Shown here: positions 33,748 to 42,763 of the stretch, piece after piece | How the letters are laid out: the number at the start of each line of letters is the position of its first letter | Numbering within the stretch: the first letter of the stretch is position 1 | Assembly: GCF_003967355.1 (NCBI RefSeq) | Contig: NZ_BIFH01000020.1 | Location: 338,819-381,581 of the forward strand | Length of the DNA stretch: 42,763 nt | Direction of reading: 5' to 3' | Source of the DNA: Embleya hyalina | GTDB taxonomy: Bacteria; Actinomycetota; Actinomycetes; Streptomycetales; Streptomycetaceae | Program-made: the position numbers and the translations under genes | The notes under the pieces: model-generated | What the model was told of the DNA's origin: nothing | Seen by the model: only the letters and a program-made list of their open reading frames with translations | Database searches by the model: none

Positions 33748-33880
33748 TTGCCCTTGGTGTGCTTAGGCACAGGCTCCTGAGCAACCACCCTCCGGATCGC
33801 AAGCTTCGGAGGAGGCCCCCGATTTCTGTTCGGTGTGGCTGGCTTCAGGGGCTCGGACCCTGCAGAGAGAGAGATCCACG

Positions 33881-34195
33881 GTGTACGCGATCGTTCGCGC
33901 CGGTGGCAGGCAGCACAAGGTTGCCATCGGTGACGTCGTCCAGGTCGACCGCATTCGCGGTGCGGCGGGCACGGCAGTTGAGCTCCAGGCCATTCTCGTC
34001 GTAGACGGTGAAGCCGTGACGAGTGACCCGTGGGTCCTCGCGGGTGTGAAGGTGACGGCCGAGGTCGTCGACCACACCAAGGGCAAGAAGATCGACATTC
34101 TGAAGTACAAGAACAAGACCGGTTACCGCAAGCGCATGGGTCACCGCCAGCAGCACACCCAGCTGAAGATCACCGGCATCAACTCCGGGAAGTAG
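33881..34195 (+). CDS. rplU: Large-subunit ribosomal protein L21
   Basis: A 104-residue bL21. It starts [18 protein letters not shown] and ends with [14 protein letters not shown], both hallmarks. GTG 33881 has GAGAGA 6-8 nt upstream; the 16 codons upstream in frame are not conserved. It binds 23S rRNA. It is followed 12 nt later by rpmA, the universal bacterial order. Confidence 0.98.
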   Translation: MYAIVRAGGRQHKVAIGDVVQVDRIRGAAGTAVELQAILVVDGEAVTSDPWVLAGVKVTAEVVDHTKGKKIDILKYKNKTGYRKRMGHRQQHTQLKITGINSGK

Positions 34196-34206
34196 GGAGA
34201 AGCGAC

Positions 34207-34461
34207 ATGGCACACAAGAAGGGTGCGTCTTCCACCCGGAACGGCCGTGACTCGAACGCGCAGCGCCTCGGCGTCAAGCGCTTCGGCGGCCAGGTCGTCA
34301 ACGCCGGCGAGATCATCGTCCGCCAGCGCGGCACGCACTTCCACCCCGGCACCAACGTCGGTCGCGGTGGCGACGACACGCTGTTCGCGCTGTCGGCCGG
34401 CGCCGTGCAGTTCGGCACCGCGCGCGGTCGCCGCGTCGTGAACATCGTCCCGGCGGAATAA
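34207..34461 (+). CDS. rpmA: Large-subunit ribosomal protein L27
   Basis: An 84-residue bL27. It begins [16 protein letters not shown] and has [22 protein letters not shown] and [16 protein letters not shown]. The N-terminus reaches the peptidyl-transferase centre. No N-terminal cleavage extension of the Firmicute type is present. GGAG lies 7 nt upstream of the ATG, and it follows rplU closely. Confidence 0.98.
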   Translation: MAHKKGASSTRNGRDSNAQRLGVKRFGGQVVNAGEIIVRQRGTHFHPGTNVGRGGDDTLFALSAGAVQFGTARGRRVVNIVPAE

Positions 34462-34483
34462 TCACGCCGCGGCATTCGCTTCG

Positions 34484-34523
34484 ACACCCGAGGGCGGACC
34501 CTATTCGGTCCGCCCTCGGGTGT
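34484..34523 (+). terminator. Strong terminator between rpmA and obgE
   Basis: A perfect 17-bp stem (ACACCCGAGGGCGGACC with 34507-34523) and CTATTC loop is followed by TTTGT. It should end most rplU-rpmA transcripts, leaving obgE to read-through or its own promoter, only 47 nt further on. Confidence 0.9.
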
Positions 34524-34570
34524 TTGTCCACAGTGTTCGCTCCCCGCTCGGGAGCCGAGGAGGAATCCAC

Positions 34571-36016
34571 GTGACGACCTTCGTCGACCGCGTCGTGCTG
34601 CACGTCGCGGCGGGTAACGGGGGCCACGGCGTGGCCTCGGTGCACCGCGAGAAGTTCAAGCCGCTCGGCGGCCCCGACGGGGGCAACGGCGGTCGCGGCG
34701 GCGATGTCACGCTGGTCGTCGACGCCAACACCACCACGCTGCTCGAATACCACCACCACCCGCACCGCAAGGCCACCAACGGCAAGCCCGGCGCCGGCGC
34801 CAACCGCACCGGACCCAACGGCGCCGACGTGATCCTGCCCGTGCCGGACGGCACCGTGGTCAAGCGACTGCTCCCCGACGGCGACGAGGAATTCGTCGAG
34901 GACCTGGTCGGCAACGGCGCCAGCTACGTGATCGCCCAGGGCGGTCGCGGCGGCCTCGGCAACGCCGCGCTGGCCTCGCCGCGCCGCAAGGCCCCCGGCT
35001 TCGCCCTCCTCGGCGAACCCGGCGAGGCCGGCGACTTCGTCCTGGAGTTGAAGACCGTCGCCGACGTCGCGCTCGTGGGCTTCCCCAGCGCCGGCAAGTC
35101 GTCGCTGATCGCCACGCTCAGCGCCGCGCGGCCCAAGATCGCCGACTACCCGTTCACCACCCTGGTGCCGAACCTGGGCGTGGTCACCGCCGGCGACGTC
35201 GTCTACACCGTCGCCGACGTACCCGGACTGATCCCCGGCGCGAGCGAGGGCAAGGGCCTGGGCCTGGAGTTCCTGCGGCACGTGGAGCGCTGCAAGGCGC
35301 TGGTCCACGTGCTCGACTGTGCGACGCTGGAGCCCGGCCGCGACCCGATCTCCGACCTGGACACCATCGAGGCCGAACTCGCCGCCTACGGCGGCCTGGA
35401 GGACCGGCCCCGGATGGTCGCGCTGAACAAGGTCGACGTGCCCGACGGCAACGACCTGGCGGAAATGGTCACGGCCGAGTTGGAGGCACGCGGGCTGAAG
35501 GTGTTCCCGGTCTCCGCGGTCAGCCGCGCGGGGCTGCGCGAGTTGTCCTTCGCGATGGCCGCCCAGGTGCAGGGTGCCCGCGACGCGGCGCCCGCGCCGG
35601 AGGCCACCCGCATCGTGCTGCGCCCGACCGCGGTCGACGACAGCGGCTTCACCGTCACCCGCCGCGACGAGGCGTTCATCGTGCGCGGCGCCAAGCCCGA
35701 ACGCTGGGTGCGCCAGACCGACTTCGCCAACGACGAGGCCGTGGGCTACCTGGCCGACCGGCTCGCCCGGCTCGGGGTCGAGGAGGCCCTGTGGTCGGCG
35801 GGCGCGGTCCCCGGCGCCGAGGTGGTCATCGGCGACGACGTCACCGGCGTGGTCTTCGACTGGGAGCCGACCGTCGCGGCCGGCGCCGAGATGCTGGGTC
35901 GACGCGGCGAGGACCACCGCCTGCAGACGCACCGCCCGGCGGTGGACCGGCGCCGCGAGCGCGAGGCGATCGAGACGCAGTACGAGGAGTTCGACCCGTT
36001 CTCGGACGACTCCTGA
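34571..36016 (+). CDS. obgE: GTPase Obg
   Basis: A 481-residue Obg. The Gly-rich Obg fold is at about 1-160 ([35 protein letters not shown]-like). The G domain has GFPSAGKSS (G1), DYPFTTL (G2), DVPGLI (G3), NKVDV (G4) and SAVS (G5). A C-terminal OCT domain is followed by a short acidic tail ([10 protein letters not shown]). It binds GTP/GDP and 50S precursors, and in Streptomyces influences differentiation. GTG 34571 has GGAGGA 6 nt upstream. It is downstream of a strong terminator and upstream of proB. Confidence 0.97.
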   Translation: MTTFVDRVVLHVAAGNGGHGVASVHREKFKPLGGPDGGNGGRGGDVTLVVDANTTTLLEYHHHPHRKATNGKPGAGANRTGPNGADVILPVPDGTVVKRLLPDGDEEFVEDLVGNGASYVIAQGGRGGLGNAALASPRRKAPGFALLGEPGEAGDFVLELKTVADVALVGFPSAGKSSLIATLSAARPKIADYPFTTLVPNLGVVTAGDVVYTVADVPGLIPGASEGKGLGLEFLRHVERCKALVHVLDCATLEPGRDPISDLDTIEAELAAYGGLEDRPRMVALNKVDVPDGNDLAEMVTAELEARGLKVFPVSAVSRAGLRELSFAMAAQVQGARDAAPAPEATRIVLRPTAVDDSGFTVTRRDEAFIVRGAKPERWVRQTDFANDEAVGYLADRLARLGVEEALWSAGAVPGAEVVIGDDVTGVVFDWEPTVAAGAEMLGRRGEDHRLQTHRPAVDRRREREAIETQYEEFDPFSDDS

Positions 36017-36027
36017 CGCCTCGCGGT

Positions 36028-36045
36028 CCGGTGGTTCTCCACCGG
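36028..36045 (+). other. Hairpin in the obgE-proB spacer
   Basis: CCGGTGG (36028-36034) and CCACCGG (36039-36045) form a 7-bp stem with loop TTCT. It lies 11 nt after the obgE stop and may be a weak terminator or processing site. Confidence 0.45.
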
Positions 36046-36098
36046 CGCCGCGGTCCGGCGACCTGCTCGAATTTCCCGACCGGAAAGCGGGGCCTGAA

Positions 36099-37235
36099 GT
36101 GCACAGTGGGGCCGACGCGGCGCGCGAGGACGTGACCTCCGCGCGCCGCATCGTGGTCAAGGTCGGTTCGTCCTCGTTGACGACCGCGCAGGGTGGCCTG
36201 GACCCGGATCGGGTCGACGTCCTGGTGGACGTGATAGCGGCCAAGCGGGCCGAGGGGATCGAGGTCGTCCTGGTCTCCTCCGGGGCGATCGCCGCCGGCC
36301 TCGCGCCGCTGGGCCTGGCCCGCCGACCACGCGACCTCGCCACCCAGCAGGCCGCGGCGAGCGTGGGTCAGGGGCTGCTCGTGGCCCGCTACACCGCCTC
36401 GTTCGCCCGCTACGGCCTGCGGGTGGGCCAGGTACTGCTCACCGTCGACGACGTCACCCGCCGCGCGCACTACCGCAACGCCTACAACACGTTGGACAAG
36501 CTGCTGGCGATGGGCGCGGTGCCGGTGGTCAACGAGAACGACACCGTGGCCACGGAGGAGATCCGCTTCGGCGACAACGACCGGCTCGCGGCCCTGGTCG
36601 CGCACGTCGTGCACGCCGACCTGCTGGTCCTGCTGTCCGACGTGGACGGGCTGTACGACGGCGATCCGGCGAAGCCGACGTCCTCGCGGGTTCCGTTCGT
36701 GACCGGTCCGGCCGATCTCGAAGGCATCGAGATCGGCAAGGCCGGCAAGTCCGGGGTCGGCACGGGCGGGATGGTCACCAAGGTCGAGGCGGCGGGCATC
36801 GCCACCTCCGCCGGCATCCCCGTGGTGCTCACCGCGACCCGCTTCGCGTCCGACGCACTGGCCGGCAAGGACACCGGAACCCTCTTTCACCGCACCGGAG
36901 TTCGCACCGCGGACCGGCTCCTGTGGCTGGCCCACGCGAGCACCGCGCGCGGTCGGCTCGCGCTCGATCCCGGCGCCGTACGGGCCGTGGTGGAGCGGCG
37001 CAGTTCGCTGCTGCCGGCCGGAATCACCGGTGTACAGGGCGGTTTCGTCGCGGGCGATCCGGTGGACCTGGTTGACGAAAACGGTCACATCGTGGCCCGC
37101 GGACTGGTCAACTTTGATGCGAAGGAACTGCCGGGCCTGCTCGGGCGATCCACCCGGGACTTGGCCCGAGAGTTGGGTCCGGCCTACGAGCGCGAGGTCG
37201 TCCACCGCGACGACCTCGTGCTGCTGCGCCGCTGA
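36099..37235 (+). CDS. proB: Glutamate 5-kinase
   Basis: A 378-residue kinase that phosphorylates glutamate with ATP at the first step of proline synthesis. The amino-acid-kinase domain has IVVKVGSSSL, LVSSGAIAAG, VVNENDTV and the GTGGMVTKVEAA segment. The C-terminal about 75 residues form a PUA domain (FDAKELPGLLG). The start is not certain: GTG 36099 is taken; GTG 36132 with GAGG just upstream is an alternative that trims 11 residues. It is downstream of obgE. proA is nearby but on the other strand. Confidence 0.95.
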   Translation: MHSGADAAREDVTSARRIVVKVGSSSLTTAQGGLDPDRVDVLVDVIAAKRAEGIEVVLVSSGAIAAGLAPLGLARRPRDLATQQAAASVGQGLLVARYTASFARYGLRVGQVLLTVDDVTRRAHYRNAYNTLDKLLAMGAVPVVNENDTVATEEIRFGDNDRLAALVAHVVHADLLVLLSDVDGLYDGDPAKPTSSRVPFVTGPADLEGIEIGKAGKSGVGTGGMVTKVEAAGIATSAGIPVVLTATRFASDALAGKDTGTLFHRTGVRTADRLLWLAHASTARGRLALDPGAVRAVVERRSSLLPAGITGVQGGFVAGDPVDLVDENGHIVARGLVNFDAKELPGLLGRSTRDLARELGPAYEREVVHRDDLVLLRR

Positions 37236-37280
37236 GCGACGACCACCGAAGATCAGCAGCTCGCCGACGGGAGGCCGGCC

Positions 37281-37685
37281 GTGCCGGAGCGTGGGGACCG
37301 CCCCTGGGGACAGCCGGCGACGCCGGCGCGGACCGAACCGGACGGCGCGGGCCGAATGTGGCACATCACGCTGACCCTGGCCGGCCCACCCGGCGACCCC
37401 GAGGACGTGCGGCGGGCGCTGGAACGCCTCGCCCATGAGCACCCGTTCCTGCTCGCCGGCCGCTACGCCGCCGACCACGCCGAGGTGCGCTACTGGGAGG
37501 AGGCCCCCAACCTCCACGACGCCGCGGCGATCGCGCTGCGCCTCTGGGGCGAACACCGCCAGAGCGCGGACCTGCCCCCGTGGGAGCTGATCGGCCTGGA
37601 GGTCGTCGACCGCGCCACCTACCAAAAACGCGCCGCCGCCCCGGCCCCCCTCCCGATCCAACCGGGCCGCGTACAGCCGTTCTGA
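37281..37685 (+). CDS. Conserved actinobacterial protein, unknown function
   Basis: A 134-residue soluble protein. After about 25 variable residues it has MWHITLTLAGPPGDPEDVRRALERL, HPFLLAGRYAADHAEVRYWEEA, LHDAAAIALRLWGEHR and LPPWELIGLEVVDR. It is a small alpha/beta protein known in Streptomyces downstream of proB, with no assigned function. GTG 37281 has GGGAGG 6 nt upstream. The ATG at MWH would remove the variable part but lacks a clear site. It is probably co-transcribed with proB. Confidence 0.82.
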   Translation: MPERGDRPWGQPATPARTEPDGAGRMWHITLTLAGPPGDPEDVRRALERLAHEHPFLLAGRYAADHAEVRYWEEAPNLHDAAAIALRLWGEHRQSADLPPWELIGLEVVDRATYQKRAAAPAPLPIQPGRVQPF

Positions 37686-37718
37686 GGGCGGTACGACGTG
37701 GGCCGGGCGTGCCGCGGG

Positions 37719-38768
37719 CTACGGCACGGTCGCCATGCGGGCGCAGGTGGTGGGCGCGGTGGGGTGGAAGGGGTCGATCCGGCCGTCCTGGGGTGGGACG
37801 TCGGCCGGGGTGGGGCCGGTGAAGGCGGGGTGGAACCAGGTGGCGTTGTCCGGGGTGCAGGCTTGGGGGCCGGCCACGGTCAGGATGCGACGGACCTGGA
37901 GGAGGCCGTCGTGCAGCATCGACGCGTCGGTGTGGAAGTCCCAGACCCGGTGCACCACGAAGCGGGTCCAGCCCGGGCCGCCGACCTGGGCGACGGCGTA
38001 GACGAACACCACGTCGGCGGTGACCACGAGGTCGCGCCGCGCCTGCTCGGCGGCCATGATCGTGCCGGCCGCCCGGGGTGCCGCGTCCAGGACCCGGATC
38101 TCCGCCGGGTCGAAGCGGGTGATCCAGCCGGTGGGCGCCGACACGTCGTCGTCGCGGGGGGCGGCCAGGGCCGCGCCGAGTTGGTCGCGCTGTTCCCGGC
38201 GCAGCAGCGGCAACGCCGCCCACGGCCGGCCGTTCCCCAGGACGGTCGGGTCGAGCTGGGTGTCGACCACGAACTCGCGGACCAGGTCGATGGCTTGGCC
38301 CACCTGGGTGGCGGAGTAGTGCGCCGTCTCGCGGCGTTCGCCGGTGACGATCCCGGCGGCGCCCCGGGCCCAGCCCGCGGCCGGTCCGCCTGCCATCGGG
38401 TCGGCGGGGAGCGGGCCGGTCGCGTAGCCCACGGGCGGGGTGAGCGAGACCCGTTGCAGGACGGCGGGGCCGACCTCCGGGTGCGATCCGGCGGTGCCGG
38501 CCCGCCGGGCGCCGAGGAAGGTCGCGCCGCCGACCACCAGCAGGACGACCAGCACACCCGCCACGCCGCGCAGCGTGCGCAGCCGGACGCCGAGCACCCG
38601 GCGCTGTCGATGCGGTCGTTTGCCCGCGTGCAGCCGCTCCCGCGCGGAGGGCTCGTGCAGGTCCGCCGCACGGACGAAGGTCGCGTCGAATACGACGGCG
38701 CTGAACTCGTCCTCGCCGTCGGGCCCACCCCTGTTCGGGCCTTCGGGGGGTACTCCCCGTCCGGACAT
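37719..38768 (-). CDS. Single-pass membrane protein with FVRAA motif (long paralog)
   Basis: A 349-residue protein. The cytoplasmic N-terminus has VVFDATFVRAADLHEPSARER (about 25-45), then a basic stretch (KRPHRQRRVLG). One TM helix is at about 68-86 (VAGVLVVLLVVGGATFLG). The outer part of about 260 residues contains LRREQRDQLG and a Cys pair in the last 50 residues (ACTPDNATWFHP and TTCARMATVP). The N-terminal motif recurs in the next gene. ATG 38768 lacks a Shine-Dalgarno; TAAGCT ends 6 nt upstream (38775-38780), so translation may be leaderless. Function unknown. Confidence 0.82.
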   Translation of the reverse strand: MSGRGVPPEGPNRGGPDGEDEFSAVVFDATFVRAADLHEPSARERLHAGKRPHRQRRVLGVRLRTLRGVAGVLVVLLVVGGATFLGARRAGTAGSHPEVGPAVLQRVSLTPPVGYATGPLPADPMAGGPAAGWARGAAGIVTGERRETAHYSATQVGQAIDLVREFVVDTQLDPTVLGNGRPWAALPLLRREQRDQLGAALAAPRDDDVSAPTGWITRFDPAEIRVLDAAPRAAGTIMAAEQARRDLVVTADVVFVYAVAQVGGPGWTRFVVHRVWDFHTDASMLHDGLLQVRRILTVAGPQACTPDNATWFHPAFTGPTPADVPPQDGRIDPFHPTAPTTCARMATVP

Positions 38769-38774
38769 ACCATC

Positions 38775-38780
38775 AGCTTA
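38775..38780 (-). promoter_or_regulatory. -10 element of the long FVRAA gene
   Basis: TAAGCT on the minus strand, 6 nt before the ATG at 38768. It matches TAnnnT. The 131-bp spacer 38769-38899 has no gene. Confidence 0.5.
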
Positions 38781-38899
38781 AGTCGCGCGCGAGCGGGTGG
38801 ATATGCGCCCGGGCGCGGGGTTGCGGCGGGTCCGCGGCGAGGTCGAGGTGCTGTCGACCTTTCGGAACCGGGTCCCGGCGCCGCGCGGGCCCGCCCTCC

Positions 38900-39562
38900 T
38901 CAGCCGGGCCCCGAACGTGCCACCGCCGCTTGGGACGGTGCGGGCGTCGTCCCGCCGGCCGCGCCCGAATCCCCCGGGGCGACGGTGATGCGCACCTGGG
39001 AGGTGTCCTGTCCGGGCGGCGCCGGCACCGGGTTGTTGTCGGTCGTCGCGCTGCGGCCGGTGCCCACCGACGGTTGCCGGGGCGCGGTCGGTCCCTGCGA
39101 GGATCCGCTGCGGTAGACGGCGGTGACCGCCATCGCCACCACGCCGACCCCCATCAGCAGGGCCAGCACCCAGGCCACTCCGCGCCGCCAGCGTGTGGTC
39201 CGCGCGGCCTTGGCCCACGGCTCGCCCGCGAACCAGGCCGGCACGTGCGGCAACATCGGCGCGGTGTCGTGTCCGGGTACGGTACGGGCCCGCCACGGGT
39301 CCTCGCCGTCGGGTGGATACGTCCCGTCGTCGAACCAGTCGGAGCGGTCGGCCTGTTCGGCCGTGCGATCGGTCCGCTCGGGCGCGGCCGCGGTGGGTGT
39401 GGGCGCAGCGTCGATCGCCGCGCCACGCTCGTTCGCCGAGGGTTCGTGTACGCGGGCCGCGCGCACGAACGACTCGTCGAAGACGACGGAGGAGAGCTCG
39501 TCCTCCGAGAACTCGGGAAAGTCTGGGCCGTCCGGGAACTCTGGCCCTGGTGAATCGGGCAC
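38900..39562 (-). CDS. Single-pass membrane protein with FVRAA motif (short paralog)
   Basis: A 220-residue protein. An acidic N-terminus precedes VVFDESFVRAARVHEPSANER (about 26-46), matching the neighbour. A 70-residue linker follows with WFDDGTYPPDGEDPWRARTV and WFAGEPWAKAART, then a basic RWRR and one TM helix at about 128-148. The outer tail is Ser/Pro/Gly-rich and disordered. Unlike its neighbour it has no folded outer domain. GTG 39562 has no proper Shine-Dalgarno; TACTGT (39569-39574) lies 6 nt upstream, again the leaderless pattern. It is downstream of proA on the same strand. Function unknown. Confidence 0.82.
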   Translation of the reverse strand: MPDSPGPEFPDGPDFPEFSEDELSSVVFDESFVRAARVHEPSANERGAAIDAAPTPTAAAPERTDRTAEQADRSDWFDDGTYPPDGEDPWRARTVPGHDTAPMLPHVPAWFAGEPWAKAARTTRWRRGVAWVLALLMGVGVVAMAVTAVYRSGSSQGPTAPRQPSVGTGRSATTDNNPVPAPPGQDTSQVRITVAPGDSGAAGGTTPAPSQAAVARSGPG

Positions 39563-39568
39563 TCCTAG

Positions 39569-39574
39569 ACAGTA
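39569..39574 (-). promoter_or_regulatory. -10 element of the short FVRAA gene
   Basis: TACTGT on the minus strand, exactly 6 nt before the GTG at 39562, the same spacing as the neighbouring paralog. Confidence 0.5.
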
Positions 39575-39636
39575 TTACCGCAGGCACTCCGATGGATACC
39601 GATTCAAGGCACCGGTCCGGGGCCCTTTGCCGCGCG

Positions 39637-39658
39637 GCGCCGGGTCCCGGCCCGGCGC
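39637..39658 (-). terminator. GC hairpin downstream of proA
   Basis: GCGCCGGG (39637-39644) and CCCGGCGC (39651-39658) form an 8-bp stem with a 6-nt loop, 32 nt after the proA stop. It lacks a U-tract. Confidence 0.5.
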
Positions 39659-39689
39659 GCCGTCCCCGGCCGGGTGGTCGCGGAGCCGA

Positions 39690-40952
39690 TCAGGAGCGCA
39701 CGTGGCCGTCGCCGACGACCACGTACTTCGTGCTGGTCAGCTCGGGCAGCCCCATCGGGCCGCGCGCGTGCAGCTTCTGCGTGGAGATGCCGATCTCGGC
39801 GCCGAAGCCGAACTGGCCGCCGTCGGTGAACCGGGTCGAGGCGTTGACCATCACGGCCGTGGAGTCGACCAGGGCCACGAACTCGCGGGCCGCGGCCTGC
39901 GAGGTGGTGACGATCGCCTCGGTGTGGCCGGAGGAGTGCCGGCGGATGTGCGCGACCGCGTCGTGCAGCGAGGGCACCACGGCGGCGGCGATGTCGTAGG
40001 ACAGGTATTCGGTGTCCCAGTCGGCGTCGGTGGCGGGCACCACGTCGGCCGAGTATGCCTGTACCGCGGCGTCGCCGTGCACGGTCACGCCCGCGTCCTT
40101 CAGGGCCGCGAGCGCGAGCGGTACGAAGGCGTCGGCCACGTCGCGGTGCACCAGCAGCGTCTCCGCCGAGTTGCACACGCTGACCCGGTGCGCCTTGGAG
40201 TTGACCAGGATGTTCACGGCCCTCTCCAGGTCGGTGCTCGCGTCGACGTAGACGTGGCAGTTGCCCACGCCGGTCTCGATCACCGGCACGGTCGAGCCCT
40301 CGACCACGGTGCGGATCAGGCTCGCCCCGCCGCGCGGGATCAGTACGTCGACCAGGCCGCGCGCGGTCATCAGCTCCTTCACCGAGTCGTGCGTCTCGCC
40401 CGGCACCAGCTGGATCGTGTCGGCGGGCAGGCCGGCCGCGACGACCGCGTCGCGCATCACCGCGACGATGGCGGTGTTCGAGCGGTAGGCGGACGAGGAG
40501 CCGCGGAGCAGCACCGCGTTGCCCGACTTCAGGCACAGCGCGGCGCCGTCGACGGTGACGTTGGGGCGGGCCTCGTAGATGATCCCGACCACGCCGAGCG
40601 GCACGCGCACCTGACGCAGCTCCAGGCCGTTGGGCAGGGTCGAGCCGCGCAGCACCTCGCCGACCGGGTCGGGCAGCCCGACCACGTCGCGTACGTCGGA
40701 GGCGATCGCGGCGATCCGCTCGTCGGTCAGGGTCAGCCGGTCGATCATCGCCTCGCCGGTGCCGTTGGCCCGGGCCCGCTCCACGTCCTCGACGTTGGCC
40801 GCGACGATCTCCGCCGAGCGGGCCACGAGCGCGTCGGCGAGCGCGAGCAGCGCGTCGTCCTTGACCCGCCGGGTCAGTGGCGCGAGGACGGCGGCGGCCT
40901 CCCGCGCGCGACGGGCGGTGTCGAGGACTGCGGACGCTGCGCTGCTGGTCAT
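39690..40952 (-). CDS. proA: Gamma-glutamyl phosphate reductase
   Basis: A 420-residue NADPH-dependent reductase that makes glutamate-5-semialdehyde from glutamyl phosphate, the second step of proline synthesis. It has the ALDH-like fold: [36 protein letters not shown], catalytic Cys260 in VCNSAETLL, and [19 protein letters not shown] with HARGPMGL near the end. ATG 40952 begins the domain; the open frame up to 41051 has no family match. It lies near but opposite proB. Confidence 0.97.
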   Translation of the reverse strand: MTSSAASAVLDTARRAREAAAVLAPLTRRVKDDALLALADALVARSAEIVAANVEDVERARANGTGEAMIDRLTLTDERIAAIASDVRDVVGLPDPVGEVLRGSTLPNGLELRQVRVPLGVVGIIYEARPNVTVDGAALCLKSGNAVLLRGSSSAYRSNTAIVAVMRDAVVAAGLPADTIQLVPGETHDSVKELMTARGLVDVLIPRGGASLIRTVVEGSTVPVIETGVGNCHVYVDASTDLERAVNILVNSKAHRVSVCNSAETLLVHRDVADAFVPLALAALKDAGVTVHGDAAVQAYSADVVPATDADWDTEYLSYDIAAAVVPSLHDAVAHIRRHSSGHTEAIVTTSQAAAREFVALVDSTAVMVNASTRFTDGGQFGFGAEIGISTQKLHARGPMGLPELTSTKYVVVGDGHVRS

Positions 40953-41076
40953 GCCCGCAAGCCTACCTAGCGACGTGGTGATCGACACGACGATTTCAGG
41001 GGTCGAGACGCTTCCGCCCGACGACCGGGCCGGACACAATGACGCCCCCACCCTTCACCGAGGCGAGGAGCCATCC

Positions 41077-42621
41077 GTGACCGCTGTCCAGGCCCGCCGG
41101 CACGGCATCGCCGACCTGCTCACACGTACCGCCGCCCGACTGCCGGACCGGCTCGCCGTGGTGGACGGCGAGCTGCGGCAGACGTTCGCCGAACTCGACG
41201 ACACGGTCTCGCGCGCCGCCGGGGCACTGGCCGCGCGCGGCATCGGCAAGGGCGACCGGGTGGTGCTGCTCGCCCGCAACTCGCACGGCTTCGTGGTGGC
41301 CTACTTCGCGCTGGCCCGGCTCGGCGCGATCTCGGTCCCGGTGAACTTCATGCTCACGGCGCCCGAGGTCGGCTTCGTCCTGGAGCACGCGGGCGCGATC
41401 GCCGTGCTGGCCGGCCCCGAGCTGACCGCCACCGCCGACGCCGCCCTGGCCGACCGCGAGGCACTGCGCGTGGTGCTCGGCCCGGCGGCTCCGGGGTGGG
41501 AGCCGTTCGCCGAGCTGGTCGCCGAGGGCGGCCCGGTGCCGGACGTGGCGCTCCTGGACGACGACCCGGTACAGATCATGTACACCTCGGGCACCGAGTC
41601 CCGCCCCAAGGGCGCGGTGATGACCGGCCGCAACCTGATCGCCCAGTACGCGACCGCGATCATCGACGGCGGGATGGCCGCCGACGACGTGGAGATCCAT
41701 GCCCTGCCGCTCTACCACTGCGCGCAGTTGCACTGCTTCCTCACTCCGGACGTGTACCTCGGCGCGACGTCGATCATCCTGCCCGCGCCGGACCCGGCCA
41801 CGCTGCTCGCCACCATCGAACGCGAGCGGGTGACCAAGCTGTTCTGCCCGCCGACGGTGTGGATCGCGCTGCTGCGCCACCCCGACTTCGACACCCGGGA
41901 CCTGTCCGGGCTGCGCAAGGGCTACTACGGCGCGGCCGCGATGCCGGTCGAGGTGCTGGGCGAACTGCGGCGCCGGTTGCCGCAGTTGCGGCTGTACAAC
42001 TTCTACGGCCAGACCGAGATGTCGCCGGTGGCCACCATCCTGGGCCCGGACGAGCAGGAGCGGAAGGCGGGTTCGGCGGGACGCGCGGGGCTCAACGTAC
42101 AAACCGCCGTGGTCGACGACGAGGACCGCCCGGTGCCGCCCGGCGAGGTGGGCGAGATCGTGCACCGCGGGCCACACACCATGCTCGGCTACTGGAACGA
42201 CCCGGATCGCACCGCCGAGGCGTTCCGCAACGGCTGGTTCCACAGCGGCGACCTCGGCGTGCTGGACGCCGAGGGCTACCTCACCGTGGTCGACCGCAAG
42301 AAGGACATGGTCAAGACCGGCGGCGAGAACGTGGCCGGCCGAGAGGTCGAGGAAGCCATCCACGCCCACCCGACAGTGGCCGAGGCCGCGGTCTTCGGCG
42401 TCCCCCACCCGTACTGGATCGAGGCGGTCACAGCGGTGGTCGTCCCCCGCCCGGGCGAGCAGATCACCGCAGAGGAGGTGATCGAACACTGCAGGACCCG
42501 CCTGGCGGGCTTCAAGGTCCCCAAGTATGTGGTGATCGCCGAGTCACTCCCCAAAAACCCCAGCGGCAAAATCCTCAAACGCCAACTCCGGGACGAACAC
42601 GCAAAGTTGGCCTCCGAGTAG
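41077..42621 (+). CDS. Acyl-CoA synthetase (AMP-dependent synthetase/ligase)
   Basis: A 514-residue adenylate-forming ligase that activates a carboxylic acid with ATP and forms an acyl-CoA. Motifs: P-loop YTSGTESRPKGAVMT, LYNFYGQTEMSP, FHSGDLGVLDAEGYLTVVDRKKDM, and catalytic Lys in LPKNPSGKILKRQ. All are intact. The sequence resembles medium/long-chain or aromatic-acid synthetases; the exact substrate is unknown. GTG 41077 has GAGGAG 6 nt upstream. It is divergent from proA, with a 124-bp spacer. Confidence 0.93.
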   Translation: MTAVQARRHGIADLLTRTAARLPDRLAVVDGELRQTFAELDDTVSRAAGALAARGIGKGDRVVLLARNSHGFVVAYFALARLGAISVPVNFMLTAPEVGFVLEHAGAIAVLAGPELTATADAALADREALRVVLGPAAPGWEPFAELVAEGGPVPDVALLDDDPVQIMYTSGTESRPKGAVMTGRNLIAQYATAIIDGGMAADDVEIHALPLYHCAQLHCFLTPDVYLGATSIILPAPDPATLLATIERERVTKLFCPPTVWIALLRHPDFDTRDLSGLRKGYYGAAAMPVEVLGELRRRLPQLRLYNFYGQTEMSPVATILGPDEQERKAGSAGRAGLNVQTAVVDDEDRPVPPGEVGEIVHRGPHTMLGYWNDPDRTAEAFRNGWFHSGDLGVLDAEGYLTVVDRKKDMVKTGGENVAGREVEEAIHAHPTVAEAAVFGVPHPYWIEAVTAVVVPRPGEQITAEEVIEHCRTRLAGFKVPKYVVIAESLPKNPSGKILKRQLRDEHAKLASE

Positions 42622-42692
42622 CGCACGGCACCCGACAGCCGGGCACGGGGGCGGGGTCGGGGGCGGGGTGGGTGGCCAGGCCGGGTCGGGTC

Positions 42693-42763
42693 GGGTCGGG
42701 TCGCGTACTCCGGGTGACCTTCCCGAGTGGGCCGGGCGCTTCCGGCGTGCGTTGCGCCTTGGG
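42693..42763. repeat. Intergenic repeat, inverted copy C
   Basis: Reverse-complemented, this aligns with 50-120 of the left-edge repeat with one indel and a 19-nt identical block (42718-42736). It runs to the window edge, so it probably continues. Just inside it GGGTC units recur (about 42682-42703). There is no gene in 42622-42763. Confidence 0.65.

Noticed and set aside
30218-33802. Long open frame opposite rne
   Set aside because: Gly/Leu/Arg-rich low-complexity translation; shadow of the RNase E gene.

Overview
The window is high-GC actinomycete chromosome. The core gene order (degV, leuS, histidine phosphatase, rsfS, LytR_C protein, nadD, a small membrane protein, rne, rplU, rpmA, obgE, proB, proA) is the arrangement familiar from Streptomyces and relatives, so a member of the Streptomycetaceae is likely. 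The genus cannot be fixed from this sequence alone.

Layout. 1-461 is non-coding and holds divergent copies of an intergenic repeat; an inverted copy lies at the right edge. 462-5770 holds degV, a membrane protein with a coiled-coil-like tail, and leuS behind an 11-codon leader peptide with three Leu codons and an intrinsic terminator. 5771-13262 is accessory: a YhhN-type membrane protein, a WYL regulator divergent from an epoxide-hydrolase-like protein that lacks catalytic residues, two identical tRNA-Ala(GGC) genes 4.3 kb apart, and between them a rhomboid-like protein, a GlxA-type regulator, an HD protein, a DUF1348 protein and an SDR whose catalytic Tyr is His. 13421-17910 is a redox cluster: three paralogous SDRs and an LLM flavin monooxygenase, divergent from a PadR regulator.

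17997-21975 is the overlapping set nadD, LytR_C protein, rsfS and histidine phosphatase, the last apparently starting at CTG. 22018-25066 is an ABC importer resembling LpqY-SugA-SugB (trehalose) without its ATPase. 25193-29090 holds a TerD protein with twin C-terminal repeats, a 49-residue membrane protein, an M48 protease and a repetitive membrane protein. 29162-37685 is a housekeeping block: TIGR03936 protein (apparent CTG start), RNase E/G, L21, L27, Obg, ProB and a small conserved protein. 37719-42621 holds two single-pass membrane proteins sharing an N-terminal motif, proA, and an acyl-CoA synthetase.

Regulatory themes. Several genes lack a Shine-Dalgarno but carry TAnnnT 6-8 nt before the start codon, the actinobacterial pattern for leaderless mRNAs (leuS leader peptide, epoxide-hydrolase-like gene, nadD, the paired membrane proteins). 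Strong GC hairpins close most units. Clear operator-like dyads lie upstream of the SDR, LLM/PadR and WYL genes. No CRISPR array, IS element or phage gene was seen.
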